A stretch of 64,000 bases of DNA, taken from positions 2,354,849-2,418,848 of the forward strand of contig NC_092472.1 of assembly GCF_047495875.1 (NCBI RefSeq). Reading direction: 5' to 3'. The DNA comes from Pithys albifrons albifrons (taxonomy: Eukaryota > Chordata > Aves > Passeriformes > Thamnophilidae). The notes beneath the pieces are model-generated. The model saw only the letters and a list, made by a program, of their open reading frames with translations, had not been told where the DNA came from and searched no databases. The position numbers and the translations under genes were made by a program. Every line of letters begins with the position of its first letter. Position 1 is the stretch's first letter. Of this stretch, positions 12,601 to 19,505 are shown piece after piece.

Positions 12601-14483
12601 TCTGCCACAAGCATCCTGCCCCACAGCACATGGCACATACCCACTTCTGCCCAGGGCTGGCTCTCTCCTTGCCCCGAGGGGATGCCTGAGGATGAACTCT
12701 CTGCTTCGGCCTCTGCACTTGCTTTCTGCAGGAACTGGGACCCCAACTGCTCACTGGGACAGCTGGTTGAGGCTTCAGTCACCACTGTAACACAGAGCAC
12801 AAAACCTGTCTGCTTTAGGCAGTGTTAGAAACAGAATTAAGGTTTTGCTGAAGCTAAAGGAATAGTTAAGAGGCAGTAAAGTTTCCAATGGTTTTTCGTG
12901 CCTTTGGAGGGGGGTGGGGGATCTTGGGCCAGACTGTGAACCCCAATTCCCAGCCAATAGGAAGAAGGGGCAGGGACCTTTTGGCCGGGAAAGGGTACAG
13001 AAAGTTCTGTTTCTTTTTGTTCTGGGTCTGTCTCCTAGGCCAGGGGGACACACCCGATCCAGCTGAATTTGTTAAATAAAAGTTTAGTTTTGTTTTGACG
13101 ACTTTGTCCCCCGACTTAGACTTTGTCTAAGTTTTATTGGTAAAATGTAAGCATTTCTCACAGTAGCAACACAGGACTGTGGGTCTGTAGTGTCTTCTGA
13201 CCACACAGCCAAGCAGGAGGAAAGGTCATGGACAGGAAAAAGGTAAAGGCACGCAAAGTGGGATTGCATCGAATGGTGAAGAAGCAGAGGCTCCTCTGAC
13301 AGACCCCAGTCCACCCTCCCCAGAGCGCCAGACACTCGGCAGGCTCAGTGCACACCCCACGGGGCACAACCCCCGGTGCAGCCGCTGACCTGTGTGCTGG
13401 AGCCGGGGCCGGCCCCGCTCCCCGCCGGTGTCCGGCAGCGCCCGCAGCCCCGCGGCTTGTCTGACGAGCTGCAGCAGCAGCGCGCCCAGCGCTCCCTGCA
13501 CGGACACACACGGGGCTCAGGGCGGCCCCCAAACCAGCCAGCATCCCCTGCCCGGCCGGTTTGGGGCTGCCCCCCCGCCCCGAGGTGTCCCCGGGGGCTC
13601 CTCACCCAGGTGACCGCCTCCAGCACCGAGTAGCGGGGCAGCAGCTCCGGCAGCGGCCGCCGCGCTCCGCGATCCGGGCCATCCTCACACGTGGCCGCCC
13701 TGCAACAGCGAGCGACACGGGCCGTGACAGGGGCCGCGACAGGGGCCGCGACAGGGGCCGCGACAGGGTAGGGGACACCGCGGGGAGGGGGCACCGCGGG
13801 CTGGGGGGACATACCGCGGGTTGGGGACACATCGCGGGCTGGCACACACCGTGGGGAGGGGACACACCGCGGGTAGGGAGGGACACATCGTGGGCAAGAG
13901 GGACATGCCGCGGTCTGGGGACACACCGTGGGCAGGGGGGACACACCGCGGGTTGGGGTGGGACACACCGCGGGTTGGGGGGACACACCGCGGGTTGGGG
14001 GGACACATCGCGGGTTGGGGTGGGACACACCGCGGGTTGGGAGGACACACCGCGGGTTGGGGGGACACTGCGGGGAGGGGACACATCGCGGGCTGGGGAC
14101 ACATCGAGGGCTGGGAACACACCGCGGACTGGGGACACACCGCGGATAGAGGGATACACCGTGGGCAAGGGGGACACACCGAGGGCTGGGGACACTGCGG
14201 GGAGAGGACACACCGCGGGTTGGGGGGGGACACACCGAGGGCTGGGGAGAGGACACACCGCGGGTTTGGGACACACCGCGGGCTGGGGGGACACACCGCG
14301 GATTTGGGACACACCGCGGGTCGGGGGGACACACCGCGGGTTGGGGGGACTCCGCGGGCTGAGGGGACACACTCACCGCTCGGGGCTGTGCCCGCGGCCC
14401 TGGCCCAACCCGGGGGCGCAGGCCGGGCGGGCGGGGGTCGGCCCGCAGCGGGCCCAGCTCCGGCCCAGCAGCAGCCGCCACAT
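539..14483 (-). CDS. DELE1: DELE1, partial gene (nine exons seen; 3' end unresolved)
   Basis: This is a minus-strand multi-exon gene whose exons match vertebrate DELE1 in order. From knowledge of the family, DELE1 is a mitochondrial protein that is cleaved by OMA1 during mitochondrial stress. Its C-terminal repeat fragment then reaches the cytosol, oligomerises and activates the kinase HRI, switching on the integrated stress response. What the sequence shows is an [10 protein letters not shown] start rich in Arg and Leu (mitochondrial leader), a hydrophobic [13 protein letters not shown] segment matching the human GTLAVLALQLARQ, a Ser/Glu/Gln-rich linker, and Sel1-like/TPR exons containing [29 protein letters not shown] and [12 protein letters not shown]. 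Codon phase agrees across exons 1 to 5, and again across the three repeat exons. One linker-to-repeat exon was not found, and the terminal repeats lie beyond 539 or outside the window. Introns contain mostly antisense CR1 copies. Confidence 0.93.
1397..1448 (-). mobile_element. CR1 3'-end fragment
   Basis: Short minus-sense CR1 tail: the complement reads CTTTAAGGCCCCTTCTAACC followed by a TTCTGTGG terminus. It lies in a DELE1 intron, close to repeat exon B. Confidence 0.7.
1596..1754 (-). CDS. DELE1: DELE1 Sel1/TPR repeat exon B
   Basis: The exon is exactly 53 codons, both ends in phase 0, between acceptor TTTCTCTCTTTCCAG and donor GAG|GTCAGT. It starts [11 protein letters not shown], continues with [11 protein letters not shown] and ends [10 protein letters not shown]. 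It aligns with human [25 protein letters not shown] through QAADSGLRE. It is the second half of one Sel1-like repeat and the first helix of the next. Confidence 0.93.
2326..2502 (+). mobile_element. CR1 3' end
   Basis: Plus-sense CR1 tail with the GCTCCCCAG...GGCACGG core, CCTTGTGGGTG and a final TTCTGTAACTCTA. It lies next to DELE1 repeat exon A and is antisense to the gene. Confidence 0.9.
2596..2738 (-). CDS. DELE1: DELE1 Sel1/TPR repeat exon A
   Basis: The acceptor TTCTCCTCAG and the donor AAG|GTATCC frame two bases plus 47 codons. The product contains [20 protein letters not shown] and then [12 protein letters not shown], closely matching human [26 protein letters not shown]. This is a canonical Sel1-like repeat: A-x-x-G-x-x-x-A-Q-x-N-x-G with the EHGRGT turn. 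It begins with the last two bases of a Gly codon, the same split implied by the human protein, and ends in phase 0. Confidence 0.93.
3798..4083 (+). mobile_element. CR1 3' end
   Basis: Same subfamily as the copy at 2326: GGAATGGCTGGAGCTGTG, CCCCCAGAGGGTGGTGGGCA, GATGATCCTTGTGGGTCCC and a TTTGTGATTCTG terminus. Confidence 0.93.
5013..5095 (-). CDS. DELE1: DELE1 exon 6 (Gln/Glu linker; 3' boundary tentative)
   Basis: A strong pyrimidine tract and CTGCAG acceptor precede GAA AAA ATC CCA. The translation contains [17 protein letters not shown], which resembles human AKPAQPQPTGEKEQDKSK. The frame stays open until a TGA at 5011-5009, so a donor must be used before it. The best candidate is GAGAT|GTGATA at 5013, which is only moderate. 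A further exon encoding the helix just before the repeats (human IQQLFQLSVSIAF) is expected downstream but was not recognised. Confidence 0.55.
5141..5196 (-). CDS. DELE1: DELE1 exon 5 (short linker exon)
   Basis: A 56-base exon is framed by acceptor TTTTTTTATGTAG and donor GTATGG. It has two bases plus 18 codons ([18 protein letters not shown]) and ends in phase 0. Its phase fits exon 4 upstream and exon 6 downstream. The sequence is too short and variable to prove homology by eye. Confidence 0.6.
7212..7388 (-). mobile_element. CR1 3' end
   Basis: Minus-sense CR1 tail: GGTTTGGAAGGGACCTTAAA, CCATGGGCAGGGACACCTCC, CAACCTGGCCTTGGACACTT. Same orientation as DELE1. Confidence 0.93.
8368..9163 (+). 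mobile_element. CR1, truncated after the reverse transcriptase end
   Basis: Starts inside the end of the CR1 ORF2 (GGGATGAAGTTCAACAAGG) and runs to the TTCTATGATTCTGTGATCC terminus. It is nearly identical to the 3' part of the copy at 56.4-57.7 kb. Confidence 0.95.
9960..11290 (-). mobile_element. Old CR1/L3-like LINE remnant
   Basis: Several stretches (for example AGTTCCACAATTTACCTGTG near 10.0 kb, and CCACATGCCTGTTGACTTCT with the following bases near 10.87 kb) match, as I remember it, the antisense of ancient amniote CR1/L3 LINEs. The copy is strongly diverged and patchy. Confidence 0.42.
11723..11932 (+). mobile_element. CR1 3' end
   Basis: Contains CTGTGAGGGTGGGCAGGCCC, CTGTGGCTGCCCCATCCCTG, CTTTAAGGTCCCTTCCAACC and the duplicated octamer tail TTCTGTGATTCTGTGA. 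Confidence 0.95.
12641..12784 (-). CDS. DELE1: DELE1 exon 4 (acidic/Ser-rich linker)
   Basis: The acceptor GTTACAG and the donor GTATGT frame 144 bases: two bases, 47 codons and one base. The phase fits exactly between exon 3 and exon 5. The product contains [18 protein letters not shown] followed by a Gln/Gly/Glu-rich tail. It resembles the low-complexity human linker with FLHASSSIESEAKPAQ only loosely. The assignment rests mainly on splice sites, phase, position and composition. Confidence 0.68.
12824..13161 (+). mobile_element. Solo LTR candidate in DELE1 intron 3
   Basis: The element starts TGTTAGAAAC and ends TTTCTCACA, with an AATAAA polyadenylation signal at about 13074 followed by a T/G-rich stretch, as in an LTR R/U5 region. 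It lies antisense to DELE1. Flanking GCAG/GTAG could be an imperfect 4-bp target duplication. No internal retroviral sequence is present. Confidence 0.5.
13390..13495 (-). CDS. DELE1: DELE1 exon 3 (hydrophobic segment)
   Basis: The exon lies between acceptor GTGCAG and donor GTCAGC and has 35 codons plus one base. It begins [20 protein letters not shown], matching human GTLAVLALQLARQ, a hydrophobic stretch next to the leader that could contact the inner mitochondrial membrane. The remainder is Arg/Gly-rich and poorly conserved. It ends with a single G, completed to a Val codon by exon 4. Confidence 0.88.
13606..13699 (-). CDS. DELE1: DELE1 exon 2
   Basis: The exon follows the acceptor TGTTGCAG and ends at a TGG codon before the donor GTGAGG. 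It has one base plus 31 codons, encoding a basic stretch and then [13 protein letters not shown]. This aligns with human SPNTLWDAISW directly before the hydrophobic segment. Phase agrees with exon 1 (2+1) and exon 3 (0). The polypyrimidine side of its acceptor is made of a 12-bp tandem repeat, which is unusual for a constitutive splice site. Confidence 0.9.
13725..13770. repeat. 12-bp tandem repeat at the exon 2 acceptor
   Basis: Almost four copies of GACAGGGGCCGC end a few tens of bases before the exon 2 acceptor. On the DELE1 sense strand the unit reads GCGGCCCCTGTC and supplies the pyrimidine-poor region where a branch point and polypyrimidine tract would be expected. Confidence 0.85.
13785..14368. 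repeat. GC-rich minisatellite filling DELE1 intron 1
   Basis: Roughly 27 imperfect copies of a unit of about 20 bp of the form GGGGACACACCGCGGGTTGG. Copies differ mostly in the number of G residues and in CGCGG versus TGCGG or CGTGG changes. The G-rich strand is the plus strand, so DELE1 pre-mRNA carries the C-rich version. The array occupies nearly all of intron 1 (14376-13700). Confidence 0.93.
14377..14483 (-). CDS. DELE1: DELE1 exon 1 (start codon, mitochondrial leader)
   Basis: The start codon is at 14483-14481 and the exon holds 35 codons plus two bases. The product begins [20 protein letters not shown], close to the human MWRLPGLLGRALPR. It is rich in Arg and Leu and has no acidic residue until a Glu at the exon end, as expected for a mitochondrial presequence. 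The exon ends GAGCG followed by the strong donor GTGAGT at 14376-14371. The two leftover bases (CG) are completed to an Arg codon by the first base of exon 2. The exon sits in a very GC-rich, CpG-rich island. The 5' UTR probably lies just above 14483, but no transcription start can be fixed from sequence. Confidence 0.9.
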
Positions 14484-14704
14484 CGCTCCGAGAGCCCGCG
14501 GGGCTCAGAGCCGGGGCAGCTGCGGGGCACGGCCCGGGAGGTGCGGGGACACGGCCCGGGAGGTTCGGGAGGCTCCGGGGGTACGGCCCGGGGGGTCCGG
14601 GAGGCTCCGGGGCCGGCGGGGCCGCAGCAGCGAGCGGGGCCGGGCGCGGCCGGAGCGGCACCGCCACCACGTGCGGGGCCACAGCGCCGCCCGCCCCCGG
14701 GAGG

Positions 14705-15204
14705 GCACGGCACGGCACGGCACGGCACGGCACGGCATGGCACGGCCCGGTACGGCATGGCATGGCATGGCACGGCATGGCACGGCCCGGCATGGCATGG
14801 CACGGCCCGGCCCGGCACGACATGGCATGGCATGGCACGGCATGGCACGGCTCCCAGCATGGCACGGCACGGCATGGCATGGCATGGCTCGGCCTGGCCT
14901 GGCACAGCATGGCATGGCACGGCACGGCATGGCATGGCATGGCACGGTACAGTATGGCACAGCATGGAATGGCATGGCATGGCACGACACGGCCCGACAT
15001 GGCACGACATGGCATGGCATGGCATGGTACGGCATGCCACGGCACAGTATGGCATGTCATGACATGGCATAGAACGGCACAACGCAGCTTGGCCCGGCCT
15101 GGCATGGCACAGCACGGCATGGCACGGCATGACATGGCATGGCATGGCATGGCCCGGTCCAGTATGGCACAGCATGGCATGGCACGGCCCAGCCTGGCCC
15201 GCGG
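14705..15204. repeat. GGCAC/GGCAT pentamer array upstream of DELE1
   Basis: About 100 tandem pentamers, mainly CACGG and CATGG with minor CCCGG, TACGG, CACAG and CACGA variants. It begins as a run of pure CACGG at the promoter-proximal end and becomes more mixed with distance. Because the unit length of 5 is not a multiple of 3, the array encodes a five-residue repeat (for example MPCHA on the minus strand) and stays open in several frames. Confidence 0.95.
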
Positions 15205-15221
15205 TGCTGTCAAGTGTGGGT

Positions 15222-15385
15222 AATAAAACATTTTTTTAAGGAAGGAGGTTCTTTGGTGTTGGTATTTTTTGTGCACTTCATCACGGAGAAAGATCTAATC
15301 CGTGAAACAGCAGCCAGCAAGCTCTGAGTGATGCGCTGAGAAAAAACAAGTTACTTGGTGGTGAGATTGCCATGTTAAGGATTTG
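15222..15385 (+). repeat. Diverged direct repeat, copy 1
   Basis: Shares with 15618-15762 the order: AAGGAAGG...GTTC, TTTGGTGTTGGT, AGAAAAAACAA, then TTGGTGGTGAGATTGCCATG and TTAAGG. The tRNA-CR1 SINE follows immediately. Likely part of an old LTR or other dispersed repeat. Confidence 0.5.
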
Positions 15386-15391
15386 GCATCT

Positions 15392-15532
15392 CAAGAATCC
15401 CAGACTATTCTGAGTTGGAAGGGACCCACAGGGATCATCAAGTCCAGCTCTTAAGTCAATGGCCCACACAGGGGGTTGAACCCACCACCTTGCTGCTTGC
15501 AACCAGGTTTTAACCAACTGAGCTAATCTCAG
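15392..15532 (-). mobile_element. TguSINE1-like element (tRNA head, CR1 tail)
   Basis: The minus strand reads GATTAGCTCAGTTGGTTAAA (an A-box region like tRNA-Ile), then GGTGGTGGGTTCAACCCC (B-box). This is followed by a CR1-type 3' tail with GACTTGATGATCCCTGTGGG and CAGAATAGTCTGGGATTCT. A tRNA-Ile head joined to a CR1 tail is the known structure of the songbird SINE TguSINE1. The tRNA part is too mutated to be a functional tRNA gene. Confidence 0.78.
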
Positions 15533-15617
15533 AGTCACACAGAGCCACCATTGTCCCCAGAGGGGGTGAGAAGGGGCTTGTGAAACAGTCCTGCCTTGTT
15601 GTTGCCAAAGGTGGAAT

Positions 15618-15762
15618 ATGAAAAACTTTTCCTAAGAAAGGCCGTTCCTTGGTGTTTGGTCTTGGTGTTCTTTCAAGAGCCACTCACAAGCTGTCCAGGT
15701 GTTAGAAAAACAAATGTATTTGTTGGTAGGATTGCCCTGTTAAGGTTTAGAGTTCGAAATGG
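15618..15762 (+). repeat. Diverged direct repeat, copy 2
   Basis: Matches copy 1 at 15222-15385 with the motifs CTTGGTGTTTGGTCTTGGTG, AGAAAAACAAATG and TTGGTAGGATTGCCCTGTTA, then AGG. Diverged and with small indels. Confidence 0.5.
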
Positions 15763-16245
15763 TTTGATGATCTCATGCTTAGGAGGAGATCATCAAAGAA
15801 AAGAGGATGTACCACTGAGAGTGGGCACAAAGAACGCAGAATTTACAGGCATCTGGCAGGACCCCCAAGGTAAGGAAGGAATAAAGACAACGGTGTGATT
15901 GGGCTGAATCAGCTCTGTGTGGATTAAAGGTGATTCTGGCAGGGGCAAGCTGTGACCACCAACCCCAAAAACCCACCCACACACAAAACAAGAGGAAGAC
16001 TGAGCATGTGGACTAATTACCATGAGAAGCAATGGAAGATTGAACACTAATTAATAAGAGAACTATGTAACTTGTAGCCAGTGAACATTAATGCCTGTGT
16101 TTGCTAAAATGGGTAAATAGTGAAACGTTTTGGCAGAAGTTGTGCTGGCTTTGTGGATTTGCCACCCGGCCCCTCTTTCTACACTGAACTGTAAATAAAT
16201 CAAATATCTCAACTCTGTTGTGGATCTGCCTCTTGCACACTGAGG
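15700..16245 (+). mobile_element. LTR-like segment with polyadenylation signal
   Basis: Ends with CTGTAAATAAATCAAATATC, then CTCAACTCTGTTGTGG and CTCTTGCACA. This resembles the R/U5 end of avian ERVL-type LTRs. It may start at TGTTAGAAAAAC (about 15699). No coding sequence is present and the boundaries are uncertain. Confidence 0.4.
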
Positions 16246-16532
16246 GAGGAGGCTGTTTTGGGACAACAACAGGGAAGGTCCCTGGGCATCTGCTGTAGCT
16301 CAGGGTGGGGGCATAACCCCCCTGGGAAAGCAGAAATAGGGATACACACCCCTCCCAACCAGCTGGACCTGGGTTGTACCTGCAGCTCTGGGGTGTCTGA
16401 GAGCTCCCTCAGCCCAGAGGTGAGCCCTGGCTTAAATGTAGGGAGCACATCAGTGGTGTGGACTGCTGAAGGATTCCTGAACCTCAGATTGCATCATAAA
16501 CCAAATAAACGGTGCCTTTCCTACAAAGTTGA

Positions 16533-16940
16533 TCAAGGGCCTGGAGCAGCTCTGGCAGCAGCAAAGGCTGAGGGAGCTGGGGCTGGGCAGCCTCCAGAGC
16601 AGCCCCTGAGAGGGACCTCCCCATGGCTGGCAGTGCCTGCAGGGAGGGGGCAGAGCACGGCCCAGGCTCTGCTCGGGGGGCCCAGCAATGGCACAAGAGG
16701 AACGGGCAGGAACTGATGGCCAGGGAGTTGCAGCTGGACAGGAGGAAGAACTTCTTTGCTGTGCAGTGACTGAGCACTGAGCAGAGCCCAGAGAGGGTGT
16801 GGAGTCTCCTCCCTGAGGATATTCCAGAGCTGTCTGGACACAGTCTGTGCCATGTGCTCTGGGATGGCTCTGCTGGAACAGGGAGGTGGGGACAGATGAC
16901 CCACTATGGTCCCTTCCAATCTGACCCATCCTGTGAGTCC
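16533..16940 (+). mobile_element. CR1, 5'-truncated
   Basis: Contains GGGCCTGGAGCAGCTCTGGC, the short 3' region with CTCCCTGAGGATATTCCAGA, and a degraded tail ATCCTGTGAGTCC. Nearly identical to 18506-18918 over its first 250 bases. Confidence 0.9.
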
Positions 16941-18229
16941 TCACCCAGACTGACCTGCAGCTGCAGCGCAGGGGGTGTTTGGGTGCTGCACCCGAGTTGG
17001 ACAAGGGGAGATTAATTGCAATACAAGAAAGTAATTTCAGGTGTGATCAGAAACTCAATCAGTTCATCATCCTGTAATCAGTGACATGATTCATTATTTT
17101 TGGGAAATGCACATAAATGTGAAACAGTTGTGAATGGAGAAGTGCAATAAATGTATTAAGGTGGAGGTGTTGTTTGGGTTGCATGTGGATCTCCTTCTGT
17201 CCCAGGTCCCCATTCAGCCTGGATTTGTGGCTGATGGTGCCCACAGGGGCTTCCTTGGTTTATGTCTGCTGTGTTTGTTTCAGCAGTGTTGCAACAGGAG
17301 ATGGCAGAATTCCCAACAGAGACCGTGCTATGCCAGCGTGAGGAACAATGAGCTTTATGTCCTCCTTCCCTGGTGGTTTCCTTCAGCAATAGGAATATTC
17401 CCGTGCTCATTCCAGCTGAACAGTCCACTTTCTTGTTTATTTCTTTGTTCCAGAGGCACAGAAATTCTTGGTCTTTCCAGCAGCTTGTCTGTCTTCTTAG
17501 AGTTTCTGTGCTTGTGATTCCTGCTATGAACTCAGGGTTCTTGTTCAGTGTTATCTGTGGTTTATGCTTCAATGGCTGCAATGCTGTGTGGCTTTCACAG
17601 AGATCCATAATTGCTCTCCTTCATCAGCCTAAACACCTGCTTTAAACAACCAAATTTCTCTTGGTTTTCCACACCCCCTTTTTTTTTTTGGTAGTGTCAT
17701 ATGGGACACAAATCCTTTATCCTTTTCACCCCAGATTTGGCTTAATAGTGTAATTACAAAGTCATTTAGTTGCCTGTTTTACTAAATGTGTCTGTAATTG
17801 TCTCATGTTAGTAGACTGGTGTTTGCTAAGCTACTACAGTTTGTTTGGGGATGAAAATTACATGCAAAATAGAAATATCAGCATCTCCACTCTATAATCT
17901 TGCCTTAATTTTCTTGCTCATCAGGTTGATACCAGTAATTAATGCTCCAAAAACTGAACCTGCGTTTGTTGGTATTGGGTCTTCCAAGATCTTCTCAGCT
18001 AATCCGTGTATTTTTAATACTGTTAGTCCTGGTTTCCTTTCAAGTCCCCAGCCAGGTGGTGAGTGATATTCTCTGTCTTTTCTGCAGTGGGCAAGGCAAC
18101 AACAGAGCTGATCTGTTTGGATTTACATGGTGAGAATTCCATAGGAGCTGCACAGTGTCTGTGGTGCAGTTGTGTCTTTGTGTCTGACGATGGAGAAGGA
18201 AAATCTCCAGGTGAAGGTGAGTTGAGGGT

Positions 18230-18918
18230 GCTGAAGGATGAGGAAGCAGCTCTGGGAGAAGGGCCTGGGGGTCCTGGTGGGACAACCAGCTGTCCCTGCC
18301 CAGCCGTGTGTCCTGGGGGCCAAGGAGGCCAATGGTGCCCTGGGGCCATCAGGGAGAGCACTGGCAGCAGGGCAGGGAGGGGATCCTGCCCCTGTGCCCA
18401 GCCCTGGCAGGCACATCTGCAGGGCTGTGCCCAGCTCTGGCTCCTCACACAGCAGGGCCAGGGAGCTCCTGCAGCGGGGCCAGCGCAGGCTGGGCAGATG
18501 CTGAAGGGCCTGGAGCAGCTCTGGCAGCAGCAAAGGCTGAGGGAGCTGGGGCTGGGCAGCCTCCAGAGCAGCCCCTGAGAGGGACCTCCCCATGGCTGGC
18601 AGTGCCTGCAGGGAGGGGGCAGAGCACGGCCCAGGCTCTGCTCGGGGGGCCCAGCAATGGCACAAGAGGAACGGGCAGGAACTGATGGCCAGGGAGTTCC
18701 AGCGGAACAGGAGGAAGAACTTCTTTGCTGTGCAGTGACTGAGCTCTGAGCAGAGCCCAGAGGGGGTGTGGAGTCTCCTTACTGGGGATATTCCAGAGCT
18801 GTCTGGACACAATCCTGTGCCATGTGCTCTGGGATGGCCCTGCTGGAGCAGGAGGTGGGACCAGATGCCCCACTGTGGGCCCTTCCAACCTGACCCATTC
18901 TGGTTGTGATTCTGTGAA
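18230..18918 (+). mobile_element. CR1, 5'-truncated
   Basis: Same subfamily as 16533-16940 but extending further 5', with GGGGTCCTGG-type and GGCCAGGGAGCTCCTGCAGC motifs and ending CATTCTGGTTGTGATTCTGT. Confidence 0.92.
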
Positions 18919-19307
18919 GGGAACTTGTCCAGAGCAAGCGAAAGCTGAGATGGCAAAGCTCAGAGGTGTTGGCTGCTGTGGAGTTACACAGGTAAAGGAG
19001 TAAATGTTGGAGAGAGAGTGGCTGGAGCTGAGGCAGGAGGATGGTCAGCAAGGGCTGATCTGGGGTCTGTCCAGCTCAGCTGGTTTATGTCCTTGCAGAG
19101 TGGGAAGGACACAGAGGAGGAAGAGGTGACAAGGCATGAGGAATTGCTGCAGGTGCAGAGTGTCTGCTGCAGCCTCTCTGGCTGCTGATGGTGGGATTTT
19201 GTTCCATGCACCCAAGGGTGCTGGGGGAAGTGACTGATGTCACAGTAGTCAGGAGAGGATTCTGCTGAATGAAAGAGGGCAAACACCAGACACTTATTCA
19301 AGAATTC

Positions 19308-19505
19308 TTCTCTGTGAGGGTGGGCAGGCCCTGGCTCAGGTTGCCCAGAGAAGCTGTGGCTGCCCCATCCCTGGGAGTGTCCAAGGCCAGGTTGGACAGG
19401 GCTTGGAGCAACCTGGGCTAGTGGGAGGTGTCCCTGCCCATGGCAGAGGAGTGGAACAAGATGATGTTTAAGGTCTCTTCCAACTCAAACCGTTCTGTGA
19501 TTTTT
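19308..19505 (+). mobile_element. CR1 3' end
   Basis: Contains CTGTGAGGGTGGGCAGGCCC, CTGCCCCATCCCTGGGAGTG and the tail AACCGTTCTGTGATT. Confidence 0.95.

Larger units (their letters stand above)
13560..14704. promoter_or_regulatory. CpG-rich promoter island of DELE1
   Basis: An extremely GC- and CpG-rich block covers exons 1 to 2, intron 1 and the sequence just upstream of the start codon, and no TATA box is evident. It is the expected kind of promoter for a housekeeping gene. The tandem arrays inside it and directly upstream of it contribute much of the CpG content. Confidence 0.65.

Noticed and set aside
13345..15276. Very long ORFs (643, 503, 496 and 413 codons) as possible novel repeat proteins
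   Set aside because: They are produced by the GGCAC/GGCAT array and the intron 1 minisatellite, occur on both strands and in several frames at once, and on the minus strand run straight through true splice sites of DELE1.
15470..15532. tRNA-Ile gene
   Set aside because: The anticodon region is degraded, stem pairing is poor, and it is fused to a CR1 tail. It is a SINE head.
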